Shown here: positions 7,650 through 17,438 of the stretch, piece after piece
Numbering within the stretch: position 1 is the stretch's first letter
Layout of the letters: each line of letters starts with the position of its first letter
Assembly: GCF_017874615.1 (NCBI RefSeq)
Contig: NZ_JAGIKV010000026.1
Location: forward strand, 1-64,000
DNA: 64,000 bases
Direction: 5' to 3'
DNA from: Paenibacillus xylanexedens
GTDB lineage: Bacteria; Bacillota; Bacilli; Paenibacillales; Paenibacillaceae
Made by a program: the position numbers and the translations under genes
The notes under the pieces: generated by a model
Told to the model about the DNA's origin: nothing
What the model saw: the letters and a program-made list of their open reading frames with translations, nothing else
Databases searched by the model: none

Positions 7650-9302
7650 TTAATTGACTGTCTTATACCACTCGTTCACTTCGGCAGTGATATCATCGCC
7701 GCCCATGGATTTCCACTTCGTCACAAACGCATCAAACTCCTCAATGCCCACCTGACCATAGATGATCTTGCTGAACGTATCCTTCTCCAGCTTGTCGATC
7801 GCATCCTGTTTCATTTTCATCGTCTCGGTCGGTGCTCCCGTGAACTTGCTCTTGATCGCATTATCTTTATTCGCAACGACCACCTCTGCGGCTACAAACA
7901 CTTCCGGTTTGTTGGCAATTTCCGTATTTTTCTCAAAAGGGGTCTCCGGCTCCTTGCCCTTCGCAAGTTCCGCCAGCGTATCCATCATGAGATTCGGAAT
8001 CCGTGCACCGTCATACGTAATTGTATATTTGAGTGGTGATACGCCGTCCTTCACTTCAGCTTCACCAACGACTTTGCCATCCACGATGTCATAATCATAT
8101 CCTTGTGCGAAGCCATGTTCGAACTCGCTTCCCACTTCCGGATTAGCAAAGTTGTCGAACAGATAATTTTGGTATGTGAAGAAAATCTCCGGGTTCGCCA
8201 TGTCTTTGTTAATCAGTACAACGCCGTTACTTGCACCAGAACCATGCTGGTGGCTCTCACCTGTTGGTCCTGTAGGTAAAGCAATGGCCTTGTACGTGGC
8301 ACCGTCCACATTTTTCTTCACATCATCAATCGGCCAGTTTGGCATCCAGTGTGGTCCCACAATAATGCCTGCTTTACCTGCGGTGAACAATTCTGCTGCC
8401 TTGATCTCGTCATAGACACCCGCTTCTTTGGGCAGGTAACCTTTGGACAACCAATCTTTCATCGTTGCAAGGCCTTCCTTCACACCTGGCTGAATGGAGC
8501 CATATTGCAGTGTTCCGTCTCCGGCATCATTCCACTGTCCAGGCATCGTGTTGTACATGCCGAAGATCCAGCCGGATTCCGTCATCCAGGTATTGAGCGC
8601 ATTTTTCATGCCCACGGTCAGACCATACGTATCTTTCTTACCGTTCCCATCCGGGTCCTGATTTGTAAAAGCATCCATGACCGTAACCAGCTCATCCATG
8701 GTTTTTGGTTCTTCCAGTCCCAGCTTCTTCAGCCAGTCTTCCCGAATGAACATGACCGAATCGCCGTTGTACGCATAATCGAAGATCGGAATACCGTAAC
8801 GTTCGCCCTCATACATGTATGGATACCATTCCTCGGGTGCCGATTCAGATGCCTGTTTCCATGTGTCCGAAGCATACTTGTCAAACAACTCGCCTGCATT
8901 CGCAAATTTGCCAGACTCAATTAATTCCCGTACCAGATTGTAGTCTCCCCGAATGGAGACAATATCCGGCAGTTCTTCGTTAGCGGACAGGGACAAGCGC
9001 AATTTCGTGTAAAATGCATCATTTGTCACCGATACAGCCCACGGTGTGGTCAGATCGATGCCAAGTCGTTCCTTGGCCCATTTGGTATGCACATTGTTCT
9101 GTGCCGTTTCCCCGTTCTTGAATTTCGTATCATCATTCCAGGCCCGCAAATAACTCATCTGTACCGCCGGTTCATACTTCCCGTCTTGCAGAGCAAGTGG
9201 TGCAGCGGCTTCCTTCGCCGGTTCTTCCTTGGCCCCCGAACTACATGCCGTTACAGCAACCATCGTGATTGCGAGCAATGCCGTCATCATTTTTCTATAC
9301 AT
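7650..9302 (-). CDS. ABC transporter solute-binding lipoprotein (LplA/YtcQ type)
   Basis: A 550-residue extracellular binding lipoprotein. The lipobox VTAC places the lipidated Cys at residue 20, followed by a Ser/Gly/Glu linker. GAGGAGGGG lies 7 nt before the ATG. The large two-lobed body, with FIREDWLKKLGLEEPKT and DPDGNGKKDTYGLT, is typical of family-1 binding proteins that serve LplB/LplC permeases in Paenibacillus. The calcium-like DPDGNGKKD loop is a hallmark of the group. It lies downstream of the YesN/YesM pair on the same strand. The two permeases are divergent at 13023-14879, so it most likely captures an oligosaccharide for them. The ligand is not predictable. No ATPase gene is present, as is usual when a shared MsmX-like ATPase is used. 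Confidence 0.92.
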   Translation of the reverse strand: MYRKMMTALLAITMVAVTACSSGAKEEPAKEAAAPLALQDGKYEPAVQMSYLRAWNDDTKFKNGETAQNNVHTKWAKERLGIDLTTPWAVSVTNDAFYTKLRLSLSANEELPDIVSIRGDYNLVRELIESGKFANAGELFDKYASDTWKQASESAPEEWYPYMYEGERYGIPIFDYAYNGDSVMFIREDWLKKLGLEEPKTMDELVTVMDAFTNQDPDGNGKKDTYGLTVGMKNALNTWMTESGWIFGMYNTMPGQWNDAGDGTLQYGSIQPGVKEGLATMKDWLSKGYLPKEAGVYDEIKAAELFTAGKAGIIVGPHWMPNWPIDDVKKNVDGATYKAIALPTGPTGESHQHGSGASNGVVLINKDMANPEIFFTYQNYLFDNFANPEVGSEFEHGFAQGYDYDIVDGKVVGEAEVKDGVSPLKYTITYDGARIPNLMMDTLAELAKGKEPETPFEKNTEIANKPEVFVAAEVVVANKDNAIKSKFTGAPTETMKMKQDAIDKLEKDTFSKIIYGQVGIEEFDAFVTKWKSMGGDDITAEVNEWYKTVN

Positions 9303-9422
9303 GAACTAACCCCTCCTCAGGTAACTTGGATACCCTTATGTGCCAAATGCACCTTACATGAAAAGGATAGTGCAGCCGGGGAGGCAAACATATATCACAA
9401 TTTCAATGTTCATATCGATTTG

Positions 9423-11015
9423 TTAACCGTTCCGAAAATCCTGCGGGGTCAGTCCATAATGTTTGCGGAACACCTGAATGAAATAAGGCGTGTTATTGTA
9501 CCCCACTTCCTGACCGACTTCATAGATCTTCATCGCCGTATGCTTGAGCAAATGAACCGCACGTTCCATTCTGGAACGGATAATATAATCACTAATGCCT
9601 TCACCTGTGGATTGTTTGTACATTTTCGACAGATATACGGGGTGCAGATGCACCTCTCCGGCAATGACCTGCAACGATAAATCTTCACCCAGATGATGGT
9701 CAATCCATTGCTGCACCTGCCTAATCAGCGTTGATCCCGCATCCTGTCCCGCATCGCTGGTGCTCTCTTCCCACTGCTTCATCACAGACCGAGTCCACGT
9801 TTCCAGACTACGCAGCGAGATACCATAACCATCCTTGAGCAACTGCTGGTACTGCTCCCCAAGCACTTCGGCTAACTGTCTTCCTTCCCGATGAGCCATA
9901 TAGGAGAATGCTGCCGCCAGATAATGAAAAGCCACATACACATGTTCCGGGAACACACTGTTCGACAGTTCGGCAAAGATCTGATCAATCTTGCGGTGTG
10001 CATCTTCCATGCGCCCGGCTTCCAATAACGTCGTTAGACCCGGCGGTTCATACAGCGCTGTAAGAGACTTCAACGTGGCCCCATTGGTTCCTGCCGCCGC
10101 ATTCAGATGTAATCCTTTGCCCGCCTCGGCCTGCTTGCGAAGTGCACTGACGGCTTGATGATATAGCTGCGGCACCTGATCCGGGAAACGCCCCATACGA
10201 CTAACGGACAAGGAAATGGTCGCGTTCAGATACTGCCTCACACTGTGGATTAACCGTTCTCCAAGCCTTCCCATTAGCATTTCAGGTTCGGCCTGAGTTT
10301 GTTTGGGACTGGCCATGAAGACCAGATCATCATAGGCGTCATCCGTATGACAGAGATGGTAGGTACTGCCGTAGATCTCTTCCACCACATTTGAGATGGC
10401 GTACTTCATCAATCGAAACGCTTTATGTGTAGGTTGATGGTCATCATACCGGATGAGCAGCAGTTGCATTTTATCCTGTGGACGGAACCCGATCTCCAGT
10501 TGCTCCAGCTTGCCTTCGAGTTCAGCATCCGCAAATTTATGCCCTAACAATACATCCTTCATCAGCTCCGCTCGCTTCTCAGGCAAATGTTCCCTTACCG
10601 AATACATGGCCCGCTGATGCAGCAATTGTTTCTCACCCTCCAGGCGAATCTGCACTACAGCCTGTTGCACGGATTCAATCAGTTCCTCATCCCGGACCGG
10701 CTTGAGCAGATAACTGACTGTCCCATGTTTGAGCGCCTGCTTCGCATAATCGAAGGAAGCATGCCCCGATAAAATAATACATTTGGTCTGTTCCCACTTT
10801 TGGCGGATGTGACTGACCAGATCCAGACCGGACATACCCGGCATACGGATATCCGTGATAATAATATGGACCTGATGTGATGCCATATGTTCCAAGGCTT
10901 CTTTGACAGAATAGGCTTTGAATACCTGACCAATCCCGTGTTCTCTCCACGGTATCGAGACAGCGATCGACTCTACTGCTGAATGTTCATCATCCACGAC
11001 CATCAGATTCATCAT
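9423..11015 (-). CDS. YesN-type response regulator with AraC DNA-binding domain
   Basis: A 530-residue response regulator. I choose ATG 11015 because GAGGAGG lies 9 nt upstream. The frame is open six codons further, but that would put the ribosome site inside the gene. Residues about 1-120 are a receiver domain (VVDDE acidic pocket, phospho-acceptor Asp55 in TDIRMPG, LLKPV Lys). A long middle domain follows. The last 100 residues are an AraC double helix-turn-helix (HPVYLSKMYKQSTGEGISDYI, then VGYNNTPYFIQVFRKHYGLTP). The first codons overlap the kinase gene by 26 nt, so the two are translationally linked. It probably activates the solute-binding protein and the divergent permeases. Confidence 0.93.
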   Translation of the reverse strand: MMNLMVVDDEHSAVESIAVSIPWREHGIGQVFKAYSVKEALEHMASHQVHIIITDIRMPGMSGLDLVSHIRQKWEQTKCIILSGHASFDYAKQALKHGTVSYLLKPVRDEELIESVQQAVVQIRLEGEKQLLHQRAMYSVREHLPEKRAELMKDVLLGHKFADAELEGKLEQLEIGFRPQDKMQLLLIRYDDHQPTHKAFRLMKYAISNVVEEIYGSTYHLCHTDDAYDDLVFMASPKQTQAEPEMLMGRLGERLIHSVRQYLNATISLSVSRMGRFPDQVPQLYHQAVSALRKQAEAGKGLHLNAAAGTNGATLKSLTALYEPPGLTTLLEAGRMEDAHRKIDQIFAELSNSVFPEHVYVAFHYLAAAFSYMAHREGRQLAEVLGEQYQQLLKDGYGISLRSLETWTRSVMKQWEESTSDAGQDAGSTLIRQVQQWIDHHLGEDLSLQVIAGEVHLHPVYLSKMYKQSTGEGISDYIIRSRMERAVHLLKHTAMKIYEVGQEVGYNNTPYFIQVFRKHYGLTPQDFRNG

Positions 11016-12750
11016 GCGGTTGTTCCTCCTCAAACCATCGAATTTCTACACTAAGTCCACCATAGGGAATCGCTCCAAAATGCAGCCCGGACGACAGCCC
11101 ATATCGCGTAACGAGACGCTGGTGCACATTCCACGTGCCTGTTCCAATCTCCTCACCCATTGGTTCATTGATCTCCCGTTCCAATTCGGCAATCTCTTCC
11201 GCTGTCAGCGTGACACCGTCATTGTCAACAAACAGGCTATATCTTGTATATTTCCGACCCTCAATATGTTCGGGTACCGCCATCCCCGTTACGACGACAT
11301 GCCCACTGCCCTCCATCGGCTCAATGCCATGGATCACCGCATTCTCTACGATCGGCTGAATGAGCAGTCGCGGAATGTGGAGCTGCATCAGTTGCTGCGG
11401 TACGGCGATCTCGTAGGTCAGTCGGTTGGTCCGCATCTGTTGAATGGACAGATAGTGATCCAGCAGCCGGATCTCTTCCTCCACTGTCGTCATGTCATTC
11501 TCGCCCCGCGTAATGTAGCGATAGTAGTCTCCCAGACTTAGCGACATGGCAATAACGGCTTCACGGTTGCCGAGCTGGGTCATATTTTTGATATAAAACA
11601 GGCAGTTGTAAAGGAAATGCGGATTGATCTGTGATTGAAGATGCTTCAATGTGGCTTCCCTTGAACGGATACGTTCCTCGTATACCTTCTCGATCAGTTC
11701 CTGAATCTGCTCTGCCATATGGTTGAAGCTCTGGGTGAGATACGCGAATTCATCACGAGAGTGATCGACCGGAATCCGTGTGGACAGCTGTCCTTTGCGA
11801 ATCTGTTGCAGCCCTCTCATCAAGCGATGGATGGGCACCTGAACTTTTCGATACAAAAGCAGTGCAGCCCCAATACTCAACACGAGCAGTAACAATATGG
11901 AGGTAATAAACATATTTCGGCTCTTGTCCATTGGGGTTAACAAATCATCCAATACCACCGGGTTCACGTATACCGCTTGCAGTTGTTTGGAGTACACGTA
12001 ACTGACCAGATATTGTTTACCGCCCACCTCCAATTGATGATTGCCTTCCCTCTCCGGCCCGTTAAAAGGCATATCACGCATGATCGCTTCGACCAATTCG
12101 GGGTCCGCCGTACGGTTCAACAACGGATCGTTACCTGGTACTAGCAAGAAGGGATCTCCGCCCTGTGTCTCTTTGAAATCATCCAACATGGCAACCACGT
12201 TCATCGGGTCAAAATTAATCTCCATCACCGTTCGCACGCCTGTGTTCACCGGTTTTTCATTCCACTCGTAGTTATCCGTGAAAAAGTAGGTGAAACTCCC
12301 CTTCTCCAGCTGCCATTGGCCAGGTTGCGGGAACGTCAACATCTTCTCATCGTAGACCGTCCGGCTGGACATGGTGGATAACACAAGTTCCGCTTGTGGC
12401 AGCACAATGGTAATATCGTTCTTCCAGCGGCTGGTGGACTGGTACAATGATAATTTGTCGAGAATATCCAGATAGATGCTGTTTTTCTCATATTGGCTGG
12501 TTGAGTCTGTCATGTAACGGTAATGCAGGATACTCGGATCTCGCAGCAACGTCAGGCCATACAGCGAGAGCTGCTCGATATTTTTATCCACCTGGGAACT
12601 GAAATAATTGAACTGGTTCAAACTCGACTGCTGTTTCTCTTCAACGACCATATCCACATTTTCCTGGTTCGCGTATGTATAGAGCAGCAGAATGGGTACC
12701 AGCAGGCAGATTAAGAGAATGACCGTTTTCGCAAATACTGTGAATTTCAT
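10990..12750 (-). CDS. YesM-type membrane sensor histidine kinase
   Basis: A 586-residue kinase with an N-terminal membrane helix (about 8-26), an extracellular sensing region to about 275, and a second helix near 280-298. A HAMP linker follows, then a His_kinase domain with LQSQINPHFLYN (phospho-acceptor His378), and a C-terminal ATPase with an IQPIVENAVIHGI N-box. This is the LytS/YesM-like architecture used in Gram-positive sugar loci. GGGTGA lies 4 nt before the ATG, a modest site. It should phosphorylate the overlapping YesN-type regulator in response to an external carbohydrate. Confidence 0.93.
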   Translation of the reverse strand: MKFTVFAKTVILLICLLVPILLLYTYANQENVDMVVEEKQQSSLNQFNYFSSQVDKNIEQLSLYGLTLLRDPSILHYRYMTDSTSQYEKNSIYLDILDKLSLYQSTSRWKNDITIVLPQAELVLSTMSSRTVYDEKMLTFPQPGQWQLEKGSFTYFFTDNYEWNEKPVNTGVRTVMEINFDPMNVVAMLDDFKETQGGDPFLLVPGNDPLLNRTADPELVEAIMRDMPFNGPEREGNHQLEVGGKQYLVSYVYSKQLQAVYVNPVVLDDLLTPMDKSRNMFITSILLLLVLSIGAALLLYRKVQVPIHRLMRGLQQIRKGQLSTRIPVDHSRDEFAYLTQSFNHMAEQIQELIEKVYEERIRSREATLKHLQSQINPHFLYNCLFYIKNMTQLGNREAVIAMSLSLGDYYRYITRGENDMTTVEEEIRLLDHYLSIQQMRTNRLTYEIAVPQQLMQLHIPRLLIQPIVENAVIHGIEPMEGSGHVVVTGMAVPEHIEGRKYTRYSLFVDNDGVTLTAEEIAELEREINEPMGEEIGTGTWNVHQRLVTRYGLSSGLHFGAIPYGGLSVEIRWFEEEQPHDESDGRG

Positions 12751-12894
12751 CGTTTCACCCTGTCCCTGAATTTGAAGTCGTTCTACACCGAAGTCCTATT
12801 TTATATTGAAAACCCTTACATTTCTAGTTGATTTTATGTTCTCCCGTTTTCCTGTGACTTGAAAACCTCTGTTTCCATCAACAAGTTAATATTT

Positions 12895-12948
12895 CAACAT
12901 CCGCATTGAAATGTTGTTCTATAGTCCGCCCTTCTCCATTGCTATAAT
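12895..12948 (+). promoter_or_regulatory. Extended -10 promoter with upstream inverted repeat for the permease operon
   Basis: TGCTATAAT at 12940-12948 is an extended -10 element. No good -35 is seen, which suggests activator dependence. About 30-45 nt upstream lies CAACAT...ATGTTG, a possible activator site. The spacing to the permease start at 13023 leaves a leader of about 65 nt. The activator could be the YesN-type regulator (inference). Confidence 0.5.
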
Positions 12949-13022
12949 TCAGTTGCTCCACTCTGTGCAGAGGTTTGCTCACCTCATGTTGCCAGGGTGG
13001 ACGAGATAAAGGAGGGACCCTG

Positions 13023-13988
13023 ATGGCTATCGAACAACCGTTAACAACCAATACGCCGGTGCGAAAAATGACACCCCATTCACGCAAACGTACCCGCTGG
13101 AATTTCAAACGCACATGGCCGTTGCATCTGATGCTGCTGCCTGCTGTACTGCTCACTTTACTGTTCGCCTATGTGCCCATGGGCGGCATTATCATTGCTT
13201 TTCAAGACTTCAAACCGTGGCTGGGATTCACCGGCTCCAAATGGGTGGGCTGGGACAACTTCCGGTTCATGTTCGAATATCCCGACAGTGTTCAGGTCAT
13301 CTGGAACACGGTGCTAATTGCTTCGATGAAAATTGTGGCCGGACTTCTGGCCCCCGTGGTGTTCGCCATTTTGCTGAATGAGGTTCGGAACTCCACGTTC
13401 AAACGTTTCTCACAGACCTTGGTGTATCTGCCCCATTTCCTGTCCTGGGTTGTCCTGGGCGGCATTCTGCTCGATATGTTATCACCGGAAGGTGGGCTGG
13501 TAAACCAGGTTTTAGCCGCGGCTGGTGTTGAACCAATCTTCTTTCTGGGAGATGGCGACTGGTTCCGTGTAACGGTAGTTGTCAGTGATGTGTGGAAGGA
13601 GTTTGGATTCGGGACAATTGTATTTCTGGCAGCACTTGCGGGTATTAACCCCGCACTGTATGAGGCTTCGGAGGTGGATGGGGCAACACGACTCAGACAG
13701 ACTTTGCACATTACCCTACCTGCACTCGTGCCGATGATTATCGTGGTAGGTACGTTATCGCTGGGCAATATCCTGAATGCAGGCTTTGACCAGATCTTTA
13801 ACCTGTACAATCCGCTGGTATATGAAAAAGGCGATATTATCGATACCTTTGTCTACCGGATGGGAATTCTGAATGGCAAAATGAGCTTTGCGACCGCCGT
13901 TGGACTATTCAAATCATTTGTCGCGATGTTCCTGGTCATCTCTGCGTACCGGATGGCGTACAAAATCGCCAATTACCGTATATTTTGA
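13023..13988 (+). CDS. Sugar ABC transporter permease (LplB type)
   Basis: A 321-residue inner-membrane permease with about six helices. The start at 13023 is preceded by AAAGGAGGG 6 nt upstream. An earlier in-frame ATG at 12975 has none. The cytoplasmic EAA loop that contacts the ATPase is seen as EASEVDGATRLRQTLHITLP. The FAYVPMGGIIIAFQDFKP block near residue 50 is typical of LplB-type permeases for aldotetraouronic-acid or similar oligosaccharides. It is followed 12 nt later by its partner permease and faces away from the kinase/regulator/binding-protein genes. Confidence 0.93.
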   Translation: MAIEQPLTTNTPVRKMTPHSRKRTRWNFKRTWPLHLMLLPAVLLTLLFAYVPMGGIIIAFQDFKPWLGFTGSKWVGWDNFRFMFEYPDSVQVIWNTVLIASMKIVAGLLAPVVFAILLNEVRNSTFKRFSQTLVYLPHFLSWVVLGGILLDMLSPEGGLVNQVLAAAGVEPIFFLGDGDWFRVTVVVSDVWKEFGFGTIVFLAALAGINPALYEASEVDGATRLRQTLHITLPALVPMIIVVGTLSLGNILNAGFDQIFNLYNPLVYEKGDIIDTFVYRMGILNGKMSFATAVGLFKSFVAMFLVISAYRMAYKIANYRIF

Positions 13989-14000
13989 GGAGGAATCAAG

Positions 14001-14879
14001 GTGTATCACAAAACAACCGGGTACCGTATATTCAATGGCTTTAACCTGATATTCATCGCGGCCGTCTCGATCCTGTGCATCCTGCCGCTGGTCCATATTC
14101 TGGCGGTTTCCTTCAGTGGTAAAGCGGCAGCATCCGCCAATCTGGTAACACTGTGGCCGATTGATTTTACGGTGGACGCCTATACCAAAACATTTGGTAA
14201 CAGTAACTTTCTCAGCGCGCTTTGGATTTCAGTTCAACGTACCATTCTTGGCACACTGCTCAGTATGACACTTGTCTTCCTGACGGCTTATCCGTTATCC
14301 AAGGAGAGTCTGCATTTCAAGGGGCGCTCGTTATATGCGTGGTTTTTCATCTTCACGATGCTGTTTAGCGGGGGATTGATTCCGTCCTATATTTTGATCC
14401 AGAAGCTTGGACTGATGAATACGATGTGGGCTCTCATTTTGCCGGGAGCGGTGGCTGTCTGGAACCTGATTCTGATGATGAACTTTTTCCGCAACGTGCC
14501 AAAAGAGCTGGAAGAAGCCGCATTCATTGATGGAGCCAACCATATCACGACTCTGTTCAAAATCTATCTGCCTGTATCCATGCCCGCCATTGCGACAATC
14601 TCTTTATTCACCATGGTAGGTCAGTGGAATTCCTGGTTCGACGGGCTGATCTATATGAATGATGCTTCCAAATATCCATTAGCCACGTTAATGCAGACCA
14701 TTATCGTACAGCAGGATTTCTCTAATATGAACGTGGATGCAACGCAGCTTCAGAACATGTCTCAACGTACGGTGAACGCGGCTCAGATCTTTATTGGGGC
14801 TCTGCCGATTCTGCTCGTATATCCGTTCTTGCAGCGTTTCTTCGTAAAGGGAATTGTGCTCGGGGCGGTAAAAGAGTAA
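14001..14879 (+). CDS. Sugar ABC transporter permease (LplC type)
   Basis: A 292-residue inner-membrane permease of the MalG/LplC class with about six helices. It starts at a GTG with GAGGAGG about 8 nt upstream. The EAA loop reads EEAAFIDGANHITTLFKIYLP. LPLVHILAVSFSGKAAA near the N-terminus is characteristic of the family. With the preceding permease it should form the heterodimeric channel for the binding protein encoded at 7650-9302. No glycoside hydrolase accompanies the locus in this window. Confidence 0.93.
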   Translation: MYHKTTGYRIFNGFNLIFIAAVSILCILPLVHILAVSFSGKAAASANLVTLWPIDFTVDAYTKTFGNSNFLSALWISVQRTILGTLLSMTLVFLTAYPLSKESLHFKGRSLYAWFFIFTMLFSGGLIPSYILIQKLGLMNTMWALILPGAVAVWNLILMMNFFRNVPKELEEAAFIDGANHITTLFKIYLPVSMPAIATISLFTMVGQWNSWFDGLIYMNDASKYPLATLMQTIIVQQDFSNMNVDATQLQNMSQRTVNAAQIFIGALPILLVYPFLQRFFVKGIVLGAVKE

Positions 14880-14924
14880 GGCAAACACACGAAATCCCCT
14901 CTTGGAATTCTTTGTTCAGAAAGA

Positions 14925-15116
14925 TCATGATTTCAGTTGATTCGAGATCTTTCTCCCGCGAGTTGCGTTGTTATATTCATTAATTAACTCATCCAGCACC
15001 ATGGATTGGCGAATAACCTCCGGATGCCATAGTTCCGGGTATTGAGCTGCAACCTGGTAGAGCCTTTGCCGTGCATGTTCGATACATTCCTGAATGGTTT
15101 CCGGATTATGTACCAT
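14925..15116 (-). CDS. Spo0E-like aspartyl-phosphate phosphatase
   Basis: A 63-residue two-helix protein of the Spo0E family. The signature S-x-x-LD is present as SMVLDELINEY (residues 38-48). In this family these residues contact phospho-Spo0A and hold the Asp needed for dephosphorylation. The length is normal for the family. A GGGAG site lies close to the ATG. It would act in the cytoplasm to drain phosphate from Spo0A and delay sporulation. Confidence 0.85.
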   Translation of the reverse strand: MVHNPETIQECIEHARQRLYQVAAQYPELWHPEVIRQSMVLDELINEYNNATRGRKISNQLKS

Positions 15117-15290
15117 ACTCCCGCCCCCTGTTGTCCTTGAATATCATCATCCAAAAAAGACCATCTAATATAATATTCGGAACAAGAGGGGATTTGGATT
15201 ACCCCAAAATTAAAATTTTGGTTATTTTTTCTTGTAAAAGTTATTACTAGCGTGGATCACATGAGTTGATGTGCATATATGTTTAATACA

Positions 15291-15327
15291 AATAAACCGG
15301 ATCGGCTGCGGCCTATCCGGTTTTATT
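15291..15327. terminator. Bidirectional terminator downstream of the BtrH-like gene
   Basis: The arms AAACCGGAT (15294-15302) and ATCCGGTTT (15315-15323) enclose a 12-nt GC-rich loop and are flanked by A/T runs. It ends the three-gene minus-strand operon. An A/T-rich palindrome CCAAAATTAAAATTTTGG around 15202-15221 lies beyond it and has no assigned role. Confidence 0.75.
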
Positions 15328-15364
15328 CCTGCTGAGTTTTTCAATTTCCTCTATCATGCTCCAA

Positions 15365-16387
15365 TTATCTTAATCCAACATCCTTAAAACGATTGCCTAT
15401 CGTCTCTGGAAAGGCACGTTTAATGGCATCAATGGCACGTTGTTCCGTAGCCCCTGCCTTCCGTATAAGCTCAATTACCCTTTGCACACATTCCGGTTCT
15501 CTCGAATCCCAAGAGATGGAGTCATCTATTACCTCAACGATCATTGTGTACAGGTTTGCGAGTAGCTCATACTCGTCTATGACCTGGTCCATTTGAATGG
15601 ACAGATGCTTAAGTCCTGCAACATAAGAGGCAATATCCAATCTTGATTTGGCATAATAGCAAAGTACAGTTGCCGCTTGTTCAGCGTCATATGTTCCTGA
15701 CTGCAAAGCAGCAACAATAGCGGCATACGCAGCCGCCCCACAGGCATAATCTTGGGGCGGCAGCATATAGTCATGAGTTTCCCATTTGTACACGGCCTGG
15801 ATTAACGATTCCTTGCAGACTTCCCATAAATCGATAGGTGCACAGGCTTCCAGAACCTGATAATACCAGTAGGGTGTACTGTTCCTCCCAAACGAATCAT
15901 AGGGCAGACGAATGATTTCATTACCTTTACTTTCACAGATGAATAACACCCGTTCCGCATCATCATATCCAATAACAATGACAAATTGATCGTGCCAGAG
16001 AATCGCACCTACGCCCCGGTCAATGGAAGCTTTGATATCCAGCAGAGCCTGCTTCTGATAAAGCGGAAAAGTCGGTTCAAATGAAAATCCACCATGTTGT
16101 CCCGTTGTCACACCAATGAAGTCTGCTGCGACAAAGTTCTCTGCCATCCAATTGTATGCGGAGATTGACTCTGACGTCAGACGCCGATCCACCACTAATC
16201 GGAATGCACTTGCTGTCATGCCTGCAATCATGTGGTGTGGCAAAACTGTCCACTGTTTATGTAATAAAATGCGATACAACGCATCTGTATACGCGCTCAC
16301 ACCGCTCCATGATCTATATTCATCAGCAAAACTCACAGCTTGCGGGGATTGAATCCAGTCCTGCAATACTACTTTTGTCGCCATCAT
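15365..16387 (-). CDS. BtrH-like protein, second of two paralogues
   Basis: A 340-residue cytosolic protein. It has the same layout as its upstream neighbour (16412-17410): an N-terminal half with DALYRIL, GMTASAF, SIDRGVGAILW and VIGYDDAERVL, then a helical C-terminal half with ACGAAAYAAIVAAL. The pattern resembles the BtrH N-terminal / C39-like papain fold used in butirosin biosynthesis and in many Paenibacillus orphan proteins. The position where such enzymes carry a Cys is not Cys here, so catalysis is doubtful. The assignment rests on pattern recall, not on a search. It starts 24 nt behind its paralogue, with GGGAGTGA before the ATG. Confidence 0.7.
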   Translation of the reverse strand: MMATKVVLQDWIQSPQAVSFADEYRSWSGVSAYTDALYRILLHKQWTVLPHHMIAGMTASAFRLVVDRRLTSESISAYNWMAENFVAADFIGVTTGQHGGFSFEPTFPLYQKQALLDIKASIDRGVGAILWHDQFVIVIGYDDAERVLFICESKGNEIIRLPYDSFGRNSTPYWYYQVLEACAPIDLWEVCKESLIQAVYKWETHDYMLPPQDYACGAAAYAAIVAALQSGTYDAEQAATVLCYYAKSRLDIASYVAGLKHLSIQMDQVIDEYELLANLYTMIVEVIDDSISWDSREPECVQRVIELIRKAGATEQRAIDAIKRAFPETIGNRFKDVGLR

Positions 16388-16411
16388 CCTTCACTCCCTT
16401 CCCCTCTCATC

Positions 16412-17410
16412 CTATCGTGCGGAATGCGCTCCCCACCGTGGTATAGTGGACCTTTTACGGTCAGGATACTTCCTGGATATCACTCGAAAATAATCAATGG
16501 CCTGCTCTTCCAGTGCTTTCGCCTTCACGAGTACTTGTGCTAAATCTTCTGTGGTGTCTGGTCGCAAGACACGTCTATTCTCCTGCTGAACCATATATCC
16601 TTTCATTTGGTCAATTAACGTCCCAAGCTGTTCATAACATGCACAAGCCTGGTCCAGTTCGTTCCATATCCCTCGAACACCCTGCAAATACATCCTTATT
16701 TCGGTTCGCGAATGGCAGAAGGATTCCAAAATATAACCTGCACCGGATTCATCGAAATCCCCACTCCGCAGGGCCTCCACCCACACATCATATGCCTTTC
16801 TGCCTGAAGCAATATTCTGATCAGGTAACAGTCGATAGGGAATATCCCAATCCTCAATCGCCAGTCTCAGGGATTCCAGCAGCATCTGTTGTTCAGGGAT
16901 GCGGACCTGATCACCAAACACCTGACAATACCAAAATCCGGTAAAGTTCAAGCCGAAATTGTCATACAACAAAATCTGCGGTTCCTTGCTCCATCCGTCT
17001 TGCACATAAAAGATGCGGTCACTGTCATCATATCCATGAATAACACCGAACTCAGGAATCCAGTAAATCACACCAGTGCCTTCATCAATACTACGTCTCA
17101 CCCAATTCACTGCATCCTGCTGGTAATAACCGAACGTGGAATGACGTGTACGTCCCCCATCCCAGATCGTGAATATCCCCAGGTTATCGACTCCCGGACG
17201 ATGTGCTTCCCCCCATTGTCCATAAGCTGTAACCGACATGGGAAGTAGTCTGCGATGTACCGACAGCTTGAAAGCCATGCCCGTATATCCGGCAAGTACA
17301 ATCTTGGAACCTTGAAACTGGCCCGTATGGGTGAGTATCGCATGCAGACTATCCACGTATGATTTGGACTCCCGCTTCATGATGAGGTTATCTAAAATAT
17401 TCTCAGCCAA
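16412..17410 (-). CDS. BtrH-like protein, first of two paralogues
   Basis: A 332-residue protein paralogous to the 15365-16387 product. Shared landmarks are VDSLHAIL, GYTGMAFKLSVHRRL, SIDEGTGVIYW, HGYDDSDRIFYVQDG, DNFGLNFTGFWYCQVF and GRKAYDVWVEAL. Similarity is moderate across the whole length, so the duplication is old. The start is a TTG with AGAGGAG about 11 nt upstream, which suggests weak translation. It lies 28 nt behind a WYL regulator. A role in acyl or peptide transfer, as for BtrH, is possible but not supported by visible catalytic residues. Confidence 0.7.
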   Translation of the reverse strand: MAENILDNLIMKRESKSYVDSLHAILTHTGQFQGSKIVLAGYTGMAFKLSVHRRLLPMSVTAYGQWGEAHRPGVDNLGIFTIWDGGRTRHSTFGYYQQDAVNWVRRSIDEGTGVIYWIPEFGVIHGYDDSDRIFYVQDGWSKEPQILLYDNFGLNFTGFWYCQVFGDQVRIPEQQMLLESLRLAIEDWDIPYRLLPDQNIASGRKAYDVWVEALRSGDFDESGAGYILESFCHSRTEIRMYLQGVRGIWNELDQACACYEQLGTLIDQMKGYMVQQENRRVLRPDTTEDLAQVLVKAKALEEQAIDYFRVISRKYPDRKRSTIPRWGAHSAR

Positions 17411-17438
17411 GGATGGATCTTCTCCTCTCTACACTGGT

